Both the position numbers and the translations under genes were made by a program. Positions 35,753-44,596 of a DNA stretch of 64,000 nucleotides are shown here, piece by piece; positions within the stretch are counted from its first letter, which is position 1, and every line of letters begins with the position of its first letter. The DNA is taken from assembly GCF_009695545.1 (NCBI RefSeq), contig NZ_VUNS01000013.1, positions 84,739-148,738 of the forward strand, written 5' to 3'. The stretch comes from Victivallis lenta. Lineage in GTDB: Bacteria > Verrucomicrobiota > Lentisphaeria > Victivallales > Victivallaceae. The notes under the pieces were generated by a model. It made no database searches. It saw only the letters and a list, made by a program, of their open reading frames with translations, and was not told the origin of the DNA.

Positions 35753-37156
35753 ATGAAATTCGACTGGAAAAAGTTCGACGGTTTTCTGCTGTTTGCCGCC
35801 GGTGCGACTCTTCTGGCCCTGCTTCACCCCGGCGATGCCGCCTGGACTCCCGCCGAGGCGGAGACGGTGCGGCTCGCGCTCGAAGCGAATGCGGCGGGGG
35901 GACCGGCTTCTCCCGGCGCGTGCGGAGCTGCCGGCCCGGCGGCGGTCTGGCTGACGCAGCTGTTTCTGCTGTTCACTTCCGACCCGGTGGCCATCGCTTC
36001 GGCGGTGACCGTTGCAGCGCTGTTCGGCGCGTGGGCGGCGCTGTGGCGCCTGGCCGGAATTTTCCATGTGCCTGCCGGGCCGGGCGCCGCGCTCTGTTTC
36101 TGCTCGCCGTACCTCTGGTTTTACCTGCGGATGCCTGTCGGCACGGCGTGGCTGGTCGGGTTATCGCTCCTTTATGCGATGTTCCTGGCTCTCTACATGC
36201 GCGAAGGAAAAGCCGGGGCCGCCGTCGGATCGGCGGCGACGGCCCTCCTGATGAGTTACCTGAATCCGGCAGCGATCCTGCTTCCGGCCGGCGCAGCCGC
36301 CGGGGCGCTGGTGTTCCGACCCGCGGAGTTCCGGCGGGATCGGAAAAATTTCGCGCTGGGGGCCGCCGCACTGCTGCTGGCCGCGTCGCCCGCACTGCAT
36401 ACGGCCCTGTTCCGCGATTTCTCCCTGGCGGGCTTTCAGTACGGATTCCGGGAGGCGCTGCTTTCCGCCCGCTGCCTGACCGGCTTCGGCTTTTCGGACC
36501 GTTTTGCGCCGGAGACCGGACTCGGGTGGCCCGGCATGCTGCTGTTTGCCTCGGTGCCGGCCGTCGCGTTTCTGGTGGTGCTCGGCGTGGCCATCGTCAT
36601 CCGGCGCGTCCGGCGCGGAGAGGGAAACACCTTCGACCGGGTCGCCGGCAGCTGCGCGCTGACGCTTCTCATCGGCCTGCCGCTTTCACCGCTGCTTTTC
36701 CCCGGCGCGGGCGGGGGGGAATACGGGGCGGTGTTCGCATTCGCATGGCTGCTTCCGGCCTGGCGCGGCTACGCCGTGCTTGCCTCGGACTACCGGCTCT
36801 TCGGGCGGCTGCTGCTGACAGCGGCGCTGGCGCTGGAGCTGCTGTTCCTGCTGGACTTTTCGCGACAGATCCGGAGCAACGCCGGCGGAGCCTCCGAATC
36901 GTTCGGAACGTCGCTCGGCCGCCAGTGGCTGGTGGCCGGACGGCTGGCCGCCGCCCGGCGGGCGAATCCGGACCTGCGGGTCGAAATCAAGGTCGACCGC
37001 TGGCGCGACCGGCCGGAAACGCTGCGGACCCTGCTCCGGCTCGCGGACGAAACGGAGCTGCCGCCGGCCGGCGAATACGTCGGAGCCGTGCTGCTACCGT
37101 CCCGCTCCGGCTGCGGAATCGACCTCATCTTCCTTGAGAAGCCGGTAGAGCATTAG
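35753..37156 (+). CDS. Polytopic membrane protein, possibly GT39/ArnT-like
   Basis: 467 residues with about ten predicted membrane helices, for example FDGFLLFAAGATLLALL, AIASAVTVAALFGAWAALW and LLLTAALALELLFLLDF. The topology (long first periplasmic loop, clustered helices, short C-terminal soluble domain) recalls polyprenyl-phosphate-dependent glycosyltransferases of the GT39/ArnT type, but the expected D-E or D-D pair in the first loop is not obvious; only TPAEAETVRLA is acidic. I therefore regard the assignment as tentative. Its last 63 bases overlap the convergent cinA gene. No clear ribosome binding site precedes the ATG. Confidence 0.6.
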   Translation: MKFDWKKFDGFLLFAAGATLLALLHPGDAAWTPAEAETVRLALEANAAGGPASPGACGAAGPAAVWLTQLFLLFTSDPVAIASAVTVAALFGAWAALWRLAGIFHVPAGPGAALCFCSPYLWFYLRMPVGTAWLVGLSLLYAMFLALYMREGKAGAAVGSAATALLMSYLNPAAILLPAGAAAGALVFRPAEFRRDRKNFALGAAALLLAASPALHTALFRDFSLAGFQYGFREALLSARCLTGFGFSDRFAPETGLGWPGMLLFASVPAVAFLVVLGVAIVIRRVRRGEGNTFDRVAGSCALTLLIGLPLSPLLFPGAGGGEYGAVFAFAWLLPAWRGYAVLASDYRLFGRLLLTAALALELLFLLDFSRQIRSNAGGASESFGTSLGRQWLVAGRLAAARRANPDLRVEIKVDRWRDRPETLRTLLRLADETELPPAGEYVGAVLLPSRSGCGIDLIFLEKPVEH

Positions 37157-38359
37157 CAGCGCGCTACCGCAGCTGCGCTCCCGGACCGCGTTACGGTCTC
37201 CCCGGAAATGGAACTCTTCAACGGAGCGCTTCTCTCCCGCCCGGACCCCGATGTAGACGAGTCCGACCGGTTTATCCGTATCGTCCCCGGCCGGACCGGC
37301 GATGCCGGTTACCGCGATCGCGCAATCCCCCCCGAGCCGTTCCGCCGCGCCGTCAACCATCGCTCCGGCGCATTCGGCACTCACGGCGCCGAAGCGGTCG
37401 AGAATTTCCTGCGGCACGCCGAGCAGCCGATGCTTGAGACGGTTGCTGTAAACGACCGCGCCGCCGAGGTAGGCGTTCGACGCCCCCGGCACGGCGGTCA
37501 GCGCCGCCGAGATCATGCCGCCGGTACACGATTCCGCGGTCACAAGCGTCCGGCGCGTCCGGCCGAGTTCGGCGAGAACCGCCGCCGGCAGTTCAAGCTC
37601 GCCGAACGGAAGCGCCCAGGGGCCGGAGAGCGAACGGGCGAGTTCCGCCGCGTTCCGGACCTGTCCGGAGTCGGACCCCGAAACAAAAACCCGCGTTCCG
37701 GCCGGCGTCGCACAGTAGGCGAGTTCGACCGGGAACCCTTCGAGCGCTTTTTCAAACCGCACCTGAAGCTGAAACTCCGGTTCCCCCGCAGCCAGGAAGC
37801 CGAGCGTGTATTCATGCCCCTCCGACTCCATGCTCCGGGCGAGCTCGGGCAGCAGAGACGCATGCGCCATCGGCTCGAATTCGCGCGGCGGCCCCGGCAG
37901 CAGGTAGATCCGCCGCGGGCGGCTGTCGTAAACCGTGTCGATCCGGAACCCCGACGCGGAACCGTTCGGGTTCGGCAGGATCGCGGCTCCGCGCGGAGCG
38001 CGCGCCTGCCGCAGCACCTGTCCGGGAACCCGGCCCCGGTGCCGCTCATGCCAGAAGGCGGTGACCTTTTCGACCAGCTCCGGATGCGGCTCCAGTTCAA
38101 GTCCGAAGAAGCGGGCCGTCGCATCGAGCGTGATGTCGTCGCGGGTCGGCCCGAGCCCGCCGCTGATGATCAGCGTGTCGGCGGCGCCGAGCGCTTCGGC
38201 GCAGGCGGTGTAGAGCTCCTGCTCCCGGTCGCCGGCGATCAGGGCGAGGCGGATGGAAAGCCCGAGCGTGCCGAGTTCGCGCCCGAGAAACGCGAGGTTG
38301 GTATTGAGAACGGTCCCTTTCAGGAGTTCGGTTCCGGTTGAAATAACTGCGATGCTCAT
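37094..38359 (-). CDS. cinA: CinA-family nicotinamide-nucleotide amidohydrolase
   Basis: 421 residues. The N-terminal molybdopterin-binding-like domain (about 1-170) has ISTGTELLKGTVLNTN and IISGGLGPTRDDIT; the C-terminal PncC-type amidase domain (about 265-415) has TAESCTGGMISAALT, AVVYSNRLKHRLLGVP and GIAGPAGDDTDKPVG. It is full length for the family. CinA deamidates NMN in pyridine-nucleotide salvage, and the N-terminal domain can act on ADP-ribose. It overlaps glycerate kinase by 4 bases upstream and converges with the membrane gene, sharing 63 bases at their 3' ends. Confidence 0.9.
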   Translation of the reverse strand: MSIAVISTGTELLKGTVLNTNLAFLGRELGTLGLSIRLALIAGDREQELYTACAEALGAADTLIISGGLGPTRDDITLDATARFFGLELEPHPELVEKVTAFWHERHRGRVPGQVLRQARAPRGAAILPNPNGSASGFRIDTVYDSRPRRIYLLPGPPREFEPMAHASLLPELARSMESEGHEYTLGFLAAGEPEFQLQVRFEKALEGFPVELAYCATPAGTRVFVSGSDSGQVRNAAELARSLSGPWALPFGELELPAAVLAELGRTRRTLVTAESCTGGMISAALTAVPGASNAYLGGAVVYSNRLKHRLLGVPQEILDRFGAVSAECAGAMVDGAAERLGGDCAIAVTGIAGPAGDDTDKPVGLVYIGVRAGEKRSVEEFHFRGDRNAVRERSCGSALLMLYRLLKEDEVDSAAGAGR

Positions 38360-39468
38360 AATGATGATTTCCTTGCAAGATTGGCGAGATTGCGCCCCAT
38401 GCGGCGCAAATTCTCCGGCGTCTGCGCGAACGCTTCCGCCAGAGAAACGGGACCGCTGCCGATGCTGAACATCGCAGCGAAAAGTTTGCTGTCGAGCCCC
38501 GGCTCCAGCGCGCCGGAGCAGAGGATGGTTCCGACCCCGGCCCGCGCAGCGCGCGCCGCGACAACGGAGCAGAGCTTGCCGTCGAGGCTCTGGCGGTCGG
38601 TCCTGCCTTCGCCGGTCACGACCCAGCCGGTTCCGGCGAGCTTCCGGTCGAAACCGGCCAGGCCGAGCAGGAGTTCCGCACCCGATTCGGTCGTCGCGCC
38701 GAGCCGGCGCAGCAGAAACCCGAGCCCGCCCGCAGCGCCGTCGCCCGGAACGTCACCCGCGTCCCGCCAGAGCTCCGCCCAGCGGCGGAGTCCGGCCTCA
38801 AGCGTTTCGACCTGCCCGGGTCCGGCCCCCTTCTGCGGACCGAAGACCCGCGCCGCTCCGCGCGGACCGGTCAGCGGGTTGGTCACATCCGAACCGATGC
38901 GGATTCGCGCCTGCACAAGTTCCGGCGGCAGCGCGGAGCAATCGAGCGCGGCGACCTCCGAGAGCGCGCCGCCGCCCGCTCCGGGCGGAATGATCCGCCC
39001 CTGCGCGTCGCGGCAGACGGCCCCGAGCGCCTGGACGAAGCCGAGTCCGCCGTCCACCGTCGCGCTGCCGCCGATGCCGATGACGAAATCGCGCGTTCCG
39101 TTTTTCAGCAGCTTGAGGAACAACTCGCCGACGCCGTAGGTCGTGGCCCGGAGCGGATCGTTTTTTCCGTCCGGCAGCCGTTCGAGCCCCGCGGCTTCGG
39201 CCATTTCAACCACCACGGTTCCGGCGGGCAGCCGCGCGAAGCGCGCTTCGACCGGATTGCCGAGCGGACCGGTTACCGGAACGCTTTCGAGCGTGCCGCC
39301 CGCAGCGCGCGCCGCGGCTTCGGCGGTTCCTTCGCCGCCGTCGGCCAGCGGGAGTTCGATGATTTCATCGTCCGGGGAGATGTCGCGGATTCCCGCAGCG
39401 AGCTGCGCGGCGACCTGCGGCGAGCGCAGGCAGTTCTTGAAGGAATCCGGTGCGATAAGCCATTTCAT
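38356..39468 (-). CDS. Glycerate kinase (GarK/GlxK family)
   Basis: 370 residues, typical for this family (about 380). Signatures: MKWLIAPDSFKNCLRSPQVA, ELPLADGGEGTAEA, VIGIGGSATVDGGLGFVQALG and WVVTGEGRTDRQSLDGK. It phosphorylates D-glycerate, generally to 2-phosphoglycerate in this family. It lies in a minus-strand series from the acyl-CoA synthetase through the Tad-like genes to cinA. The first ATG is 6 bases after the stop of the TadE-like gene, so cotranscription is likely although functions appear unrelated. Confidence 0.9.
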   Translation of the reverse strand: MKWLIAPDSFKNCLRSPQVAAQLAAGIRDISPDDEIIELPLADGGEGTAEAAARAAGGTLESVPVTGPLGNPVEARFARLPAGTVVVEMAEAAGLERLPDGKNDPLRATTYGVGELFLKLLKNGTRDFVIGIGGSATVDGGLGFVQALGAVCRDAQGRIIPPGAGGGALSEVAALDCSALPPELVQARIRIGSDVTNPLTGPRGAARVFGPQKGAGPGQVETLEAGLRRWAELWRDAGDVPGDGAAGGLGFLLRRLGATTESGAELLLGLAGFDRKLAGTGWVVTGEGRTDRQSLDGKLCSVVAARAARAGVGTILCSGALEPGLDSKLFAAMFSIGSGPVSLAEAFAQTPENLRRMGRNLANLARKSSL

Positions 39469-39474
39469 GCTGTT

Positions 39475-40182
39475 TCAGTCCTCATGGTTCCCGGACGGCA
39501 TGTAGACCTGATTGGCCGGGCTGTCCGTCAGCTGGTTCTGGCGGATTCTGATGCCGAACCATTGATGGAAGGTGTCGCGCATCGCCGCCCGCGTCCGGGC
39601 CCGCGTCCGGGTGTTGTCGATATACCGGCCGCCTTCGAGGAGACCGCTCTCATCGAAGGAGAAAACCGGGCTGTTTTCGGTCGAACCGCTGCCGCGGACC
39701 AGCTTCGCCGCGTTGTAGCCGTTCGACAGGCTGCTGACGAAGTCGGCGCCGAAGCCGGAGTCGAAGGTGCGCGGGCTGATCCAGCGGTAGTCGTAGGGAT
39801 AACGGGCGTCCGGCTCGGAGCTGGAGGCGCTTTGGAATGCATCGCCGGCCGTTTTGAGCTGGGAATCCAGCGTGTTGCCGCTCCGGTCCCGCGACGAGAA
39901 CGGCACGACGATGTTTTCCCGCCCGATGGTGGTTTCGCCGTAAACCCAGCCGGTGAGTTCTCCGGCGGATTCCCGGACATTGCCGCCGTTCCTCGCGTTC
40001 CACTCCGCCGATTTCTTGGCCTCGAGCAGCGTCCGGTTGTCCGAAAGCGACAGTCCCGCGACGAACAGGAAGCCGACGGCCATGGCGATAATCCCGACCA
40101 GGATGGCGGCCAACTCGAGGGTCGCCTGGCCGGATTCTCCGGCCCGGTGCGGAACCATGTGCGTTTCGCAGTTCATTTTCAT
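39475..40182 (-). CDS. TadE/TadG-like pseudopilin-type protein
   Basis: 235 residues. After a short hydrophilic start comes ESGQATLELAAILVGIIAMA, a TadE-like signal-anchor with the conserved glutamate (E in LELA) in the hydrophobic stretch. The rest is a periplasmic domain rich in Ser, Gly and Arg with no recognised enzyme motif. Start may be ATG at 40182, which overlaps the previous stop by 4 bases, or the better-spaced ATG at 40176. Proteins of this type process like Flp pilins and act as minor components of tight-adherence systems. The usual Tad motor and secretin genes are not in the window. Confidence 0.65.
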   Translation of the reverse strand: MKMNCETHMVPHRAGESGQATLELAAILVGIIAMAVGFLFVAGLSLSDNRTLLEAKKSAEWNARNGGNVRESAGELTGWVYGETTIGRENIVVPFSSRDRSGNTLDSQLKTAGDAFQSASSSEPDARYPYDYRWISPRTFDSGFGADFVSSLSNGYNAAKLVRGSGSTENSPVFSFDESGLLEGGRYIDNTRTRARTRAAMRDTFHQWFGIRIRQNQLTDSPANQVYMPSGNHED

Positions 40183-42131
40183 ATCCTCGGCGGTCCGGGC
40201 TGCGTATCCGGCCGGTCCTGGGTGCCGTTGAAGCCGGGGCCGCTCCCGCCGCTCCCGCCGCCGGTGAAGTAGTGCACGGTTGGATCGATTTCATCGTTGG
40301 TGACGATATGCCCCTTCGAATCCACCACGATGTAAACGCGGCTGTTGCTGCTGCTGAAGAAACGCCTGGCCGTCCCGCCGTTCACGTAATCCTCCACCTC
40401 CTGAATGCCGGCCTCGGCGGAGTTGGTCAGCGTAAATTCCTGCGCCTCCTGCAGCCACCCCGCGCCGCCGGTGTTCGACCGGGAGTAGACGTAGCTGCGG
40501 TCTGTGAACAGCCGCGCGGCATCGGATCGGTAACGGCTGTCGAAGGCGCTCGCGTTCCACGACGGATTCCAGCCGTAACAGCGGAACCCCGGCCCGTCGG
40601 TCAGGATCTGAAGCGCTTCGAGGTAGCCGGAGGTTCCGAGCGGCGGCGAGGTGCCGTACGCGAACAGCGACTCCTCCCGCGAGAGCCAGTTCAGAAAACG
40701 GTCCAGCGGCGAATTCGTGACCCGCAGGACGCCGAAACCGTACGGCATCGGCATGTAAGTCGGCGTCAGCGTCGTGTTGTCGAACACCGGCAGGATGACC
40801 GGCAGCGTAATCGGAGGCGCCCCCTGCCCGAGTTCGCCGAGCACTTTGGCGATCGCGCCGGGGCGGTAATCGGTTTCGACCAGATTCGCATTGGCCGAAC
40901 TCGCCCGGCGCGTGCCGATTCTCCGGCTGTAGCCGCCGCCCTCCGGGTCCCGCCGGCGGACAAAGCGCCTGCCGACATCGGCCGAACGCCGGTCTCCGGT
41001 CACGGCATAGCGGCTGACCAGGTTGATGTTCGCGGCGCTCTCCGCATACGCGGCCGGCCCTTCGTAGATGTATTGCGGCTTGACCGGCTGCCGCAGGACG
41101 CCCGCTTCGAACCACCAGCTGTAATGGTTGTCGTCGTAATCGGTGTAGTTGTTCCGGTAGTAGTCCGGATACCAGAATTTGTCGTAAACGCAGAACTGCA
41201 CCGGCGGCAGATCGGTGACGCTGTATGCGTTCCGGTTTCCGAGCAGGGTCTGGATGGTCGCGCGGGTGTTTTCGTCGTAGTCCGAAGAGTCGTATTCGAC
41301 GCCGAGCGTGAAAATCTCGCTCTCGTGCGGAAACTCCGACATGCTGTAATCGATGTTCCACCATTTCCCCTCGTAGTCGGCATCGCTCATCTTCCGGACG
41401 AACGGATAGATGACTCCATGCCAGTCGCTCTGCTCCGGCGGATCCGCCGCGGCGATCTCGGCACGGTGGCGCATGATCTCCTGATAGAGCGCGTCTTTGG
41501 CCAGCCCCCCCGGCTCCACGATCGGATTGTTGGCCACACGCGCATTCGGATAGACGACGATTCCCTGGCTGACGATGTCCGAAACCATGTTCAGATACGG
41601 AATCCGCCATTTGAAGTTCCGCACGTCGGAAACCTGCAGATACCGCCAGTTTTCCTGCAGCAATTGAACGTAATCCTCGAGCGGGAGCGTATTGTCCGCA
41701 TTCATGACCGGCGTCAATCCGTTCTGCTTGGCCGCCTGCTGCGCGGCAGCGAAGCCGACCAGCGGACCGAGGAACGAAACGCGGACCTGCATTTCGGTCA
41801 GGAGCCCGATCCGCTCCCGCAGGAGCTTCGCGCGCGCCTCTTCCGGCGTCAGGGACGGGTCCGGCGATGCGGCCGGCCAGTGATCCTCCGACTCCAGCAG
41901 CGTTTCGCACGCCTTGATGAGGTTGATTTCGCCGAGTAAATTCAGCGACTCCTTCTGCCACTCGGCCGCGGCGAGCGCCGCAGCCTGGTTCGCGGTCTCG
42001 ACCTTGTACTTGGCGCGAATGACGCTGTGGACGTCGAAGAGCAGCAGGATCGCGAGGAGAATGATCAGCATCATGACCAGTCCGGTCAGCAGAACCTGGC
42101 CGGACTCACGCTTGTTCCGTCTGTTTTTCAT
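40179..42131 (-). CDS. TadG-like membrane-anchored protein
   Basis: 650 residues. The start MKNRRNKRESGQVLLTGLVM leads into a single hydrophobic helix (LIILLAILLLFDVHSVIRAKY), as in TadG/Flp assembly proteins, and is followed by AANQAAALAAAEWQKESL-type helix ends. The long periplasmic part is rich in Tyr, Asp and Asn with no detectable enzyme domain; it ends in a glycine/proline-rich tail (GGGSGGSGPGF). It overlaps the following TadE-like gene by 4 bases. Probably a surface or periplasmic structural protein of a pilus-like system; function inferred only from the N-terminus and neighbours. Confidence 0.6.
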   Translation of the reverse strand: MKNRRNKRESGQVLLTGLVMMLIILLAILLLFDVHSVIRAKYKVETANQAAALAAAEWQKESLNLLGEINLIKACETLLESEDHWPAASPDPSLTPEEARAKLLRERIGLLTEMQVRVSFLGPLVGFAAAQQAAKQNGLTPVMNADNTLPLEDYVQLLQENWRYLQVSDVRNFKWRIPYLNMVSDIVSQGIVVYPNARVANNPIVEPGGLAKDALYQEIMRHRAEIAAADPPEQSDWHGVIYPFVRKMSDADYEGKWWNIDYSMSEFPHESEIFTLGVEYDSSDYDENTRATIQTLLGNRNAYSVTDLPPVQFCVYDKFWYPDYYRNNYTDYDDNHYSWWFEAGVLRQPVKPQYIYEGPAAYAESAANINLVSRYAVTGDRRSADVGRRFVRRRDPEGGGYSRRIGTRRASSANANLVETDYRPGAIAKVLGELGQGAPPITLPVILPVFDNTTLTPTYMPMPYGFGVLRVTNSPLDRFLNWLSREESLFAYGTSPPLGTSGYLEALQILTDGPGFRCYGWNPSWNASAFDSRYRSDAARLFTDRSYVYSRSNTGGAGWLQEAQEFTLTNSAEAGIQEVEDYVNGGTARRFFSSSNSRVYIVVDSKGHIVTNDEIDPTVHYFTGGGSGGSGPGFNGTQDRPDTQPGPPRI

Positions 42132-42158
42132 GGCGCGCGTTTCCCTCTCCCTGCGGAG

Positions 42159-42689
42159 TTACTCCATATAGAGCAGCGAGTAGTTGTAGGTCCCGACGGA
42201 GCTCTTCGGCTCCGGATTCTCCCCGATCATGAAGACCCTGGCGAAATTGGCGAACAACGCTTCGAGCAGCGGGGCGTTTTTAAGCTGGATCGTGCTGCTC
42301 GCCACCGGGCCGGTTCCGGCAGTGAGCGTCAGCTCCGGCGCGGTGCTTCGCTGCGGATACCAGTAGTCATAATAGACGCCGCTCGCATCACCTTCGGTCA
42401 TATAAAGCTCCGCCCCCTCCTTCTCGGAGAGGTTCGTCCGGCCGCGGCGCGGCCCCGAGATGCTGATGGCCGCCACCCGCGCCGCGCGCAGGCAGAAATT
42501 CGGCCGGTAGCCGAGCGCGACGGATTTCGACGCGTAAAAGGCCGCGTATTCGCAGAACTGGGTCTGGATGCACCAGTAAAAAATCTGCAGCAGCGCAAAA
42601 AAAAGCAGACACAGCACGGTGAGCGCCGCCATCGATTCGAAGATCGCGGCGCCCCGTTCGCGGGAACATCTGCTTTTTCTCACCCGCAT
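42159..42689 (-). CDS. TadE-like protein
   Basis: 176 residues from the chosen start. RGAAIFESMAALTVLCLLFF is a TadE-type prepilin signal: a basic start, a glutamate in FES and a long hydrophobic helix continuing ALLQIFYWC. A short periplasmic region with RVAAISISGPRRG follows. Start at 42689 is preferred because upstream codons in the frame run antisense to the synthetase gene and look non-coding. It lies 13 bases after the acyl-CoA synthetase stop and 27 bases before the TadG-like gene. Confidence 0.65.
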   Translation of the reverse strand: MRVRKSRCSRERGAAIFESMAALTVLCLLFFALLQIFYWCIQTQFCEYAAFYASKSVALGYRPNFCLRAARVAAISISGPRRGRTNLSEKEGAELYMTEGDASGVYYDYWYPQRSTAPELTLTAGTGPVASSTIQLKNAPLLEALFANFARVFMIGENPEPKSSVGTYNYSLLYME

Positions 42690-42702
42690 CGCGGCCCTTT
42701 CG

Positions 42703-44385
42703 TCACTCCCCCCACTGTTCTCCCGTCTGGGCGTGGCGGCGGAGCGTGTCCCGTTTGATTTTGCCGGAAAACGTCTTGGGCATATTCGAAACGAATTCGA
42801 TTTCGCGCGGATATTTGTACGGCGCGGTTTCACGTTTCACGAACTGCTGCAGTTCGCGCACGAGGCTCTCGGTCGCTTCGAAATCCGGACGCAGCACGAT
42901 ATACGCCTTGACCCGGGCGCCGCGCAGCGGGTCCGGCGCCCCGACCACGGCAACCTCGTAGACGGCCGGATGCTTGGCGATGACGTCCTCGACTTCGGAA
43001 GGACTGATCCGGTAGCCGGAACTCTTGATGATGTCATCGGTCCGCCCGACGAACCAGAAATAACCGTCCTCGTCGCAGTAGGCGCGGTCTCCGGTGTAAT
43101 AATAATCCCCGACGAACGAAGCCGCGTTTTCCTCGGGATTGTCGAGATACTGCTCCGTGAGGCCGACCGGACGATGGGTTTCAAGGCAGAGCGCGATCCG
43201 GCCGTCGTCTCCCTTCTTGACCGGGTTGCCGTCTTCGTCGTGCAGCTCGACGTCCCAGCCCGGCGCGGGGATGCCCATCGAACCGGGCTTGACTCCCATG
43301 CCGAGGAAAGTGCCGATCATGCAGACCGTTTCGGTCTGGCCGTAGGCCTCGCGGATGGTGAGCCCCGTGCTCTCCTTCCAGAGCCGGATGGTTTCGGTCT
43401 GCATCGGTTCTCCCGCCGTCGTGCAGTGGCGCAGTTCGGAGAAGTCGAAGCGCGAGAGGTCCGAGAGCGTCAGCATGCGGTAGACCGTCGGCGGCGCGCA
43501 GAAGCTCGTGATCTCGTAATGCTCGAGGATCGGCAGAAGTTCGTCGGCGTGGAACTTCCCGCGAATGTCGTAGATGAAGACGCAGCAGCCGATGATCCAC
43601 TGTCCGAAATAGTTCCCCCACAGGTTCTTGCCCCATCCCGTGTCGGAGACGGTCATATGCAGGTCATTGGCCGAAAGCCCATGCCAGAGTTCGGCGGTGA
43701 CCCGATGCCCGAGCGGGTAGGCGTGGGTGTGCAGCACCATCTTCGGGTATTTGCTCGTGCCGCTGGTGAAGATCAGCAGCATCGGCATATCGGACTTGGT
43801 ATGGATCTTGATCGGGCTTTTGACCTCGCGGCGCGAAAGCTTCGCATTCGGCCCGGAGATTTCGGCCCGGTAGCTGATCCAGTTCGGCCGTTCGCCGTCG
43901 ACGAGCAGCCGGGAGGCCAGCGACGGGCATTCGTCGTAAATTTCGTCGAACTTGTAGGCGTTTTCGGTATCGGTGATGACCATTTTGAATTTTCCGAACT
44001 TGACCCGGAATTCAAGGTCGTGCGGCGTCAGGAGCGTCGGCGACGGGCATTGAATCGCGCCGAGCTTGATGAGCGCGATCGAAAAAATCCACCACTCCGG
44101 CAGCCGGGGGAGCATGAGAAAAACCCGGTCCCCCTTCGAAATGCCGTGCTTGATCAGCAGATTCGCCGCCTGGTTCGAGAGCCGCGACAGGTCGTGAAAC
44201 GTGAAGTGTTTCTCCTCGCCGTGCTGGTTGCGCCAGATCATGGCGAGCTTGTTGCGGTCCTTTTCCGCCCAGCGGTCGATGACGTCGTAGCCGAAATTGA
44301 AATAATCCGGCGCCTCGACCGGAAAGGAGTCGGGAAAAGGAGGGATCTCGTAAGGATTTTTTTTCGATTTATTCATTTTTTCCAT
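42703..44385 (-). CDS. Acyl-CoA synthetase (AMP-forming)
   Basis: 560 residues. An adenylate-forming enzyme with A3 motif LIFTSGTSKYPKMV, an unusual TSGTS-K form of TSGTTGxPK that resembles medium-chain (ACSM) synthetases. AYGQTETVCMIG is the A5 motif, YYTGDRAYCDEDGYFWFVGR holds the adenine and hinge residues, and a C-terminal KTFSGKIKRDTLR carries the catalytic lysine. It would activate a fatty or aromatic acid to acyl-CoA via acyl-AMP. ATG 44385 or 44376 (ATGGAAAAAATG) are both possible. It is first in a run continuing into Tad-like genes, with its own promoter at 44441-44468. Confidence 0.88.
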   Translation of the reverse strand: MEKMNKSKKNPYEIPPFPDSFPVEAPDYFNFGYDVIDRWAEKDRNKLAMIWRNQHGEEKHFTFHDLSRLSNQAANLLIKHGISKGDRVFLMLPRLPEWWIFSIALIKLGAIQCPSPTLLTPHDLEFRVKFGKFKMVITDTENAYKFDEIYDECPSLASRLLVDGERPNWISYRAEISGPNAKLSRREVKSPIKIHTKSDMPMLLIFTSGTSKYPKMVLHTHAYPLGHRVTAELWHGLSANDLHMTVSDTGWGKNLWGNYFGQWIIGCCVFIYDIRGKFHADELLPILEHYEITSFCAPPTVYRMLTLSDLSRFDFSELRHCTTAGEPMQTETIRLWKESTGLTIREAYGQTETVCMIGTFLGMGVKPGSMGIPAPGWDVELHDEDGNPVKKGDDGRIALCLETHRPVGLTEQYLDNPEENAASFVGDYYYTGDRAYCDEDGYFWFVGRTDDIIKSSGYRISPSEVEDVIAKHPAVYEVAVVGAPDPLRGARVKAYIVLRPDFEATESLVRELQQFVKRETAPYKYPREIEFVSNMPKTFSGKIKRDTLRRHAQTGEQWGE

Positions 44386-44440
44386 GATGCCGGAATGTTT
44401 CTTTCGCGGATTGTCTGACCGCCGTATTTCTGTTGGAATT

Positions 44441-44468
44441 ACTATACACCGGTAATGCCAAAACGCAA
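44441..44468 (-). promoter_or_regulatory. Promoter of the acyl-CoA synthetase gene
   Basis: Minus strand: TTGCGT (44463-44468), 16-base spacer, TATAGT (44441-44446), 56 bases before the start. Confidence 0.55.
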
Positions 44469-44521
44469 CTCGAAACCGATCCGGCGGAAACGCGTTTTCC
44501 TGAAAAAAGGACGTAAAAATA

Positions 44522-44550
44522 TTGAAAAAAGCCGTTTTTCGGACTATTTT
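44522..44550 (+). promoter_or_regulatory. Promoter of ddh
   Basis: TTGAAA (44522-44527), 17-base spacer, TATTTT (44545-44550), 47 bases before the start at 44597. Confidence 0.5.
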
Positions 44551-44596
44551 AATCGCAATTCAAATCAGAATGGACACGAAAAGGAGTGCCGCTTCT

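Noticed and set aside
39475..42689. Type IV pilus or full Tad pilus locus
   Set aside because: Only TadE/TadG-like N-termini are visible; no ATPase, prepilin peptidase or secretin is present in the window.
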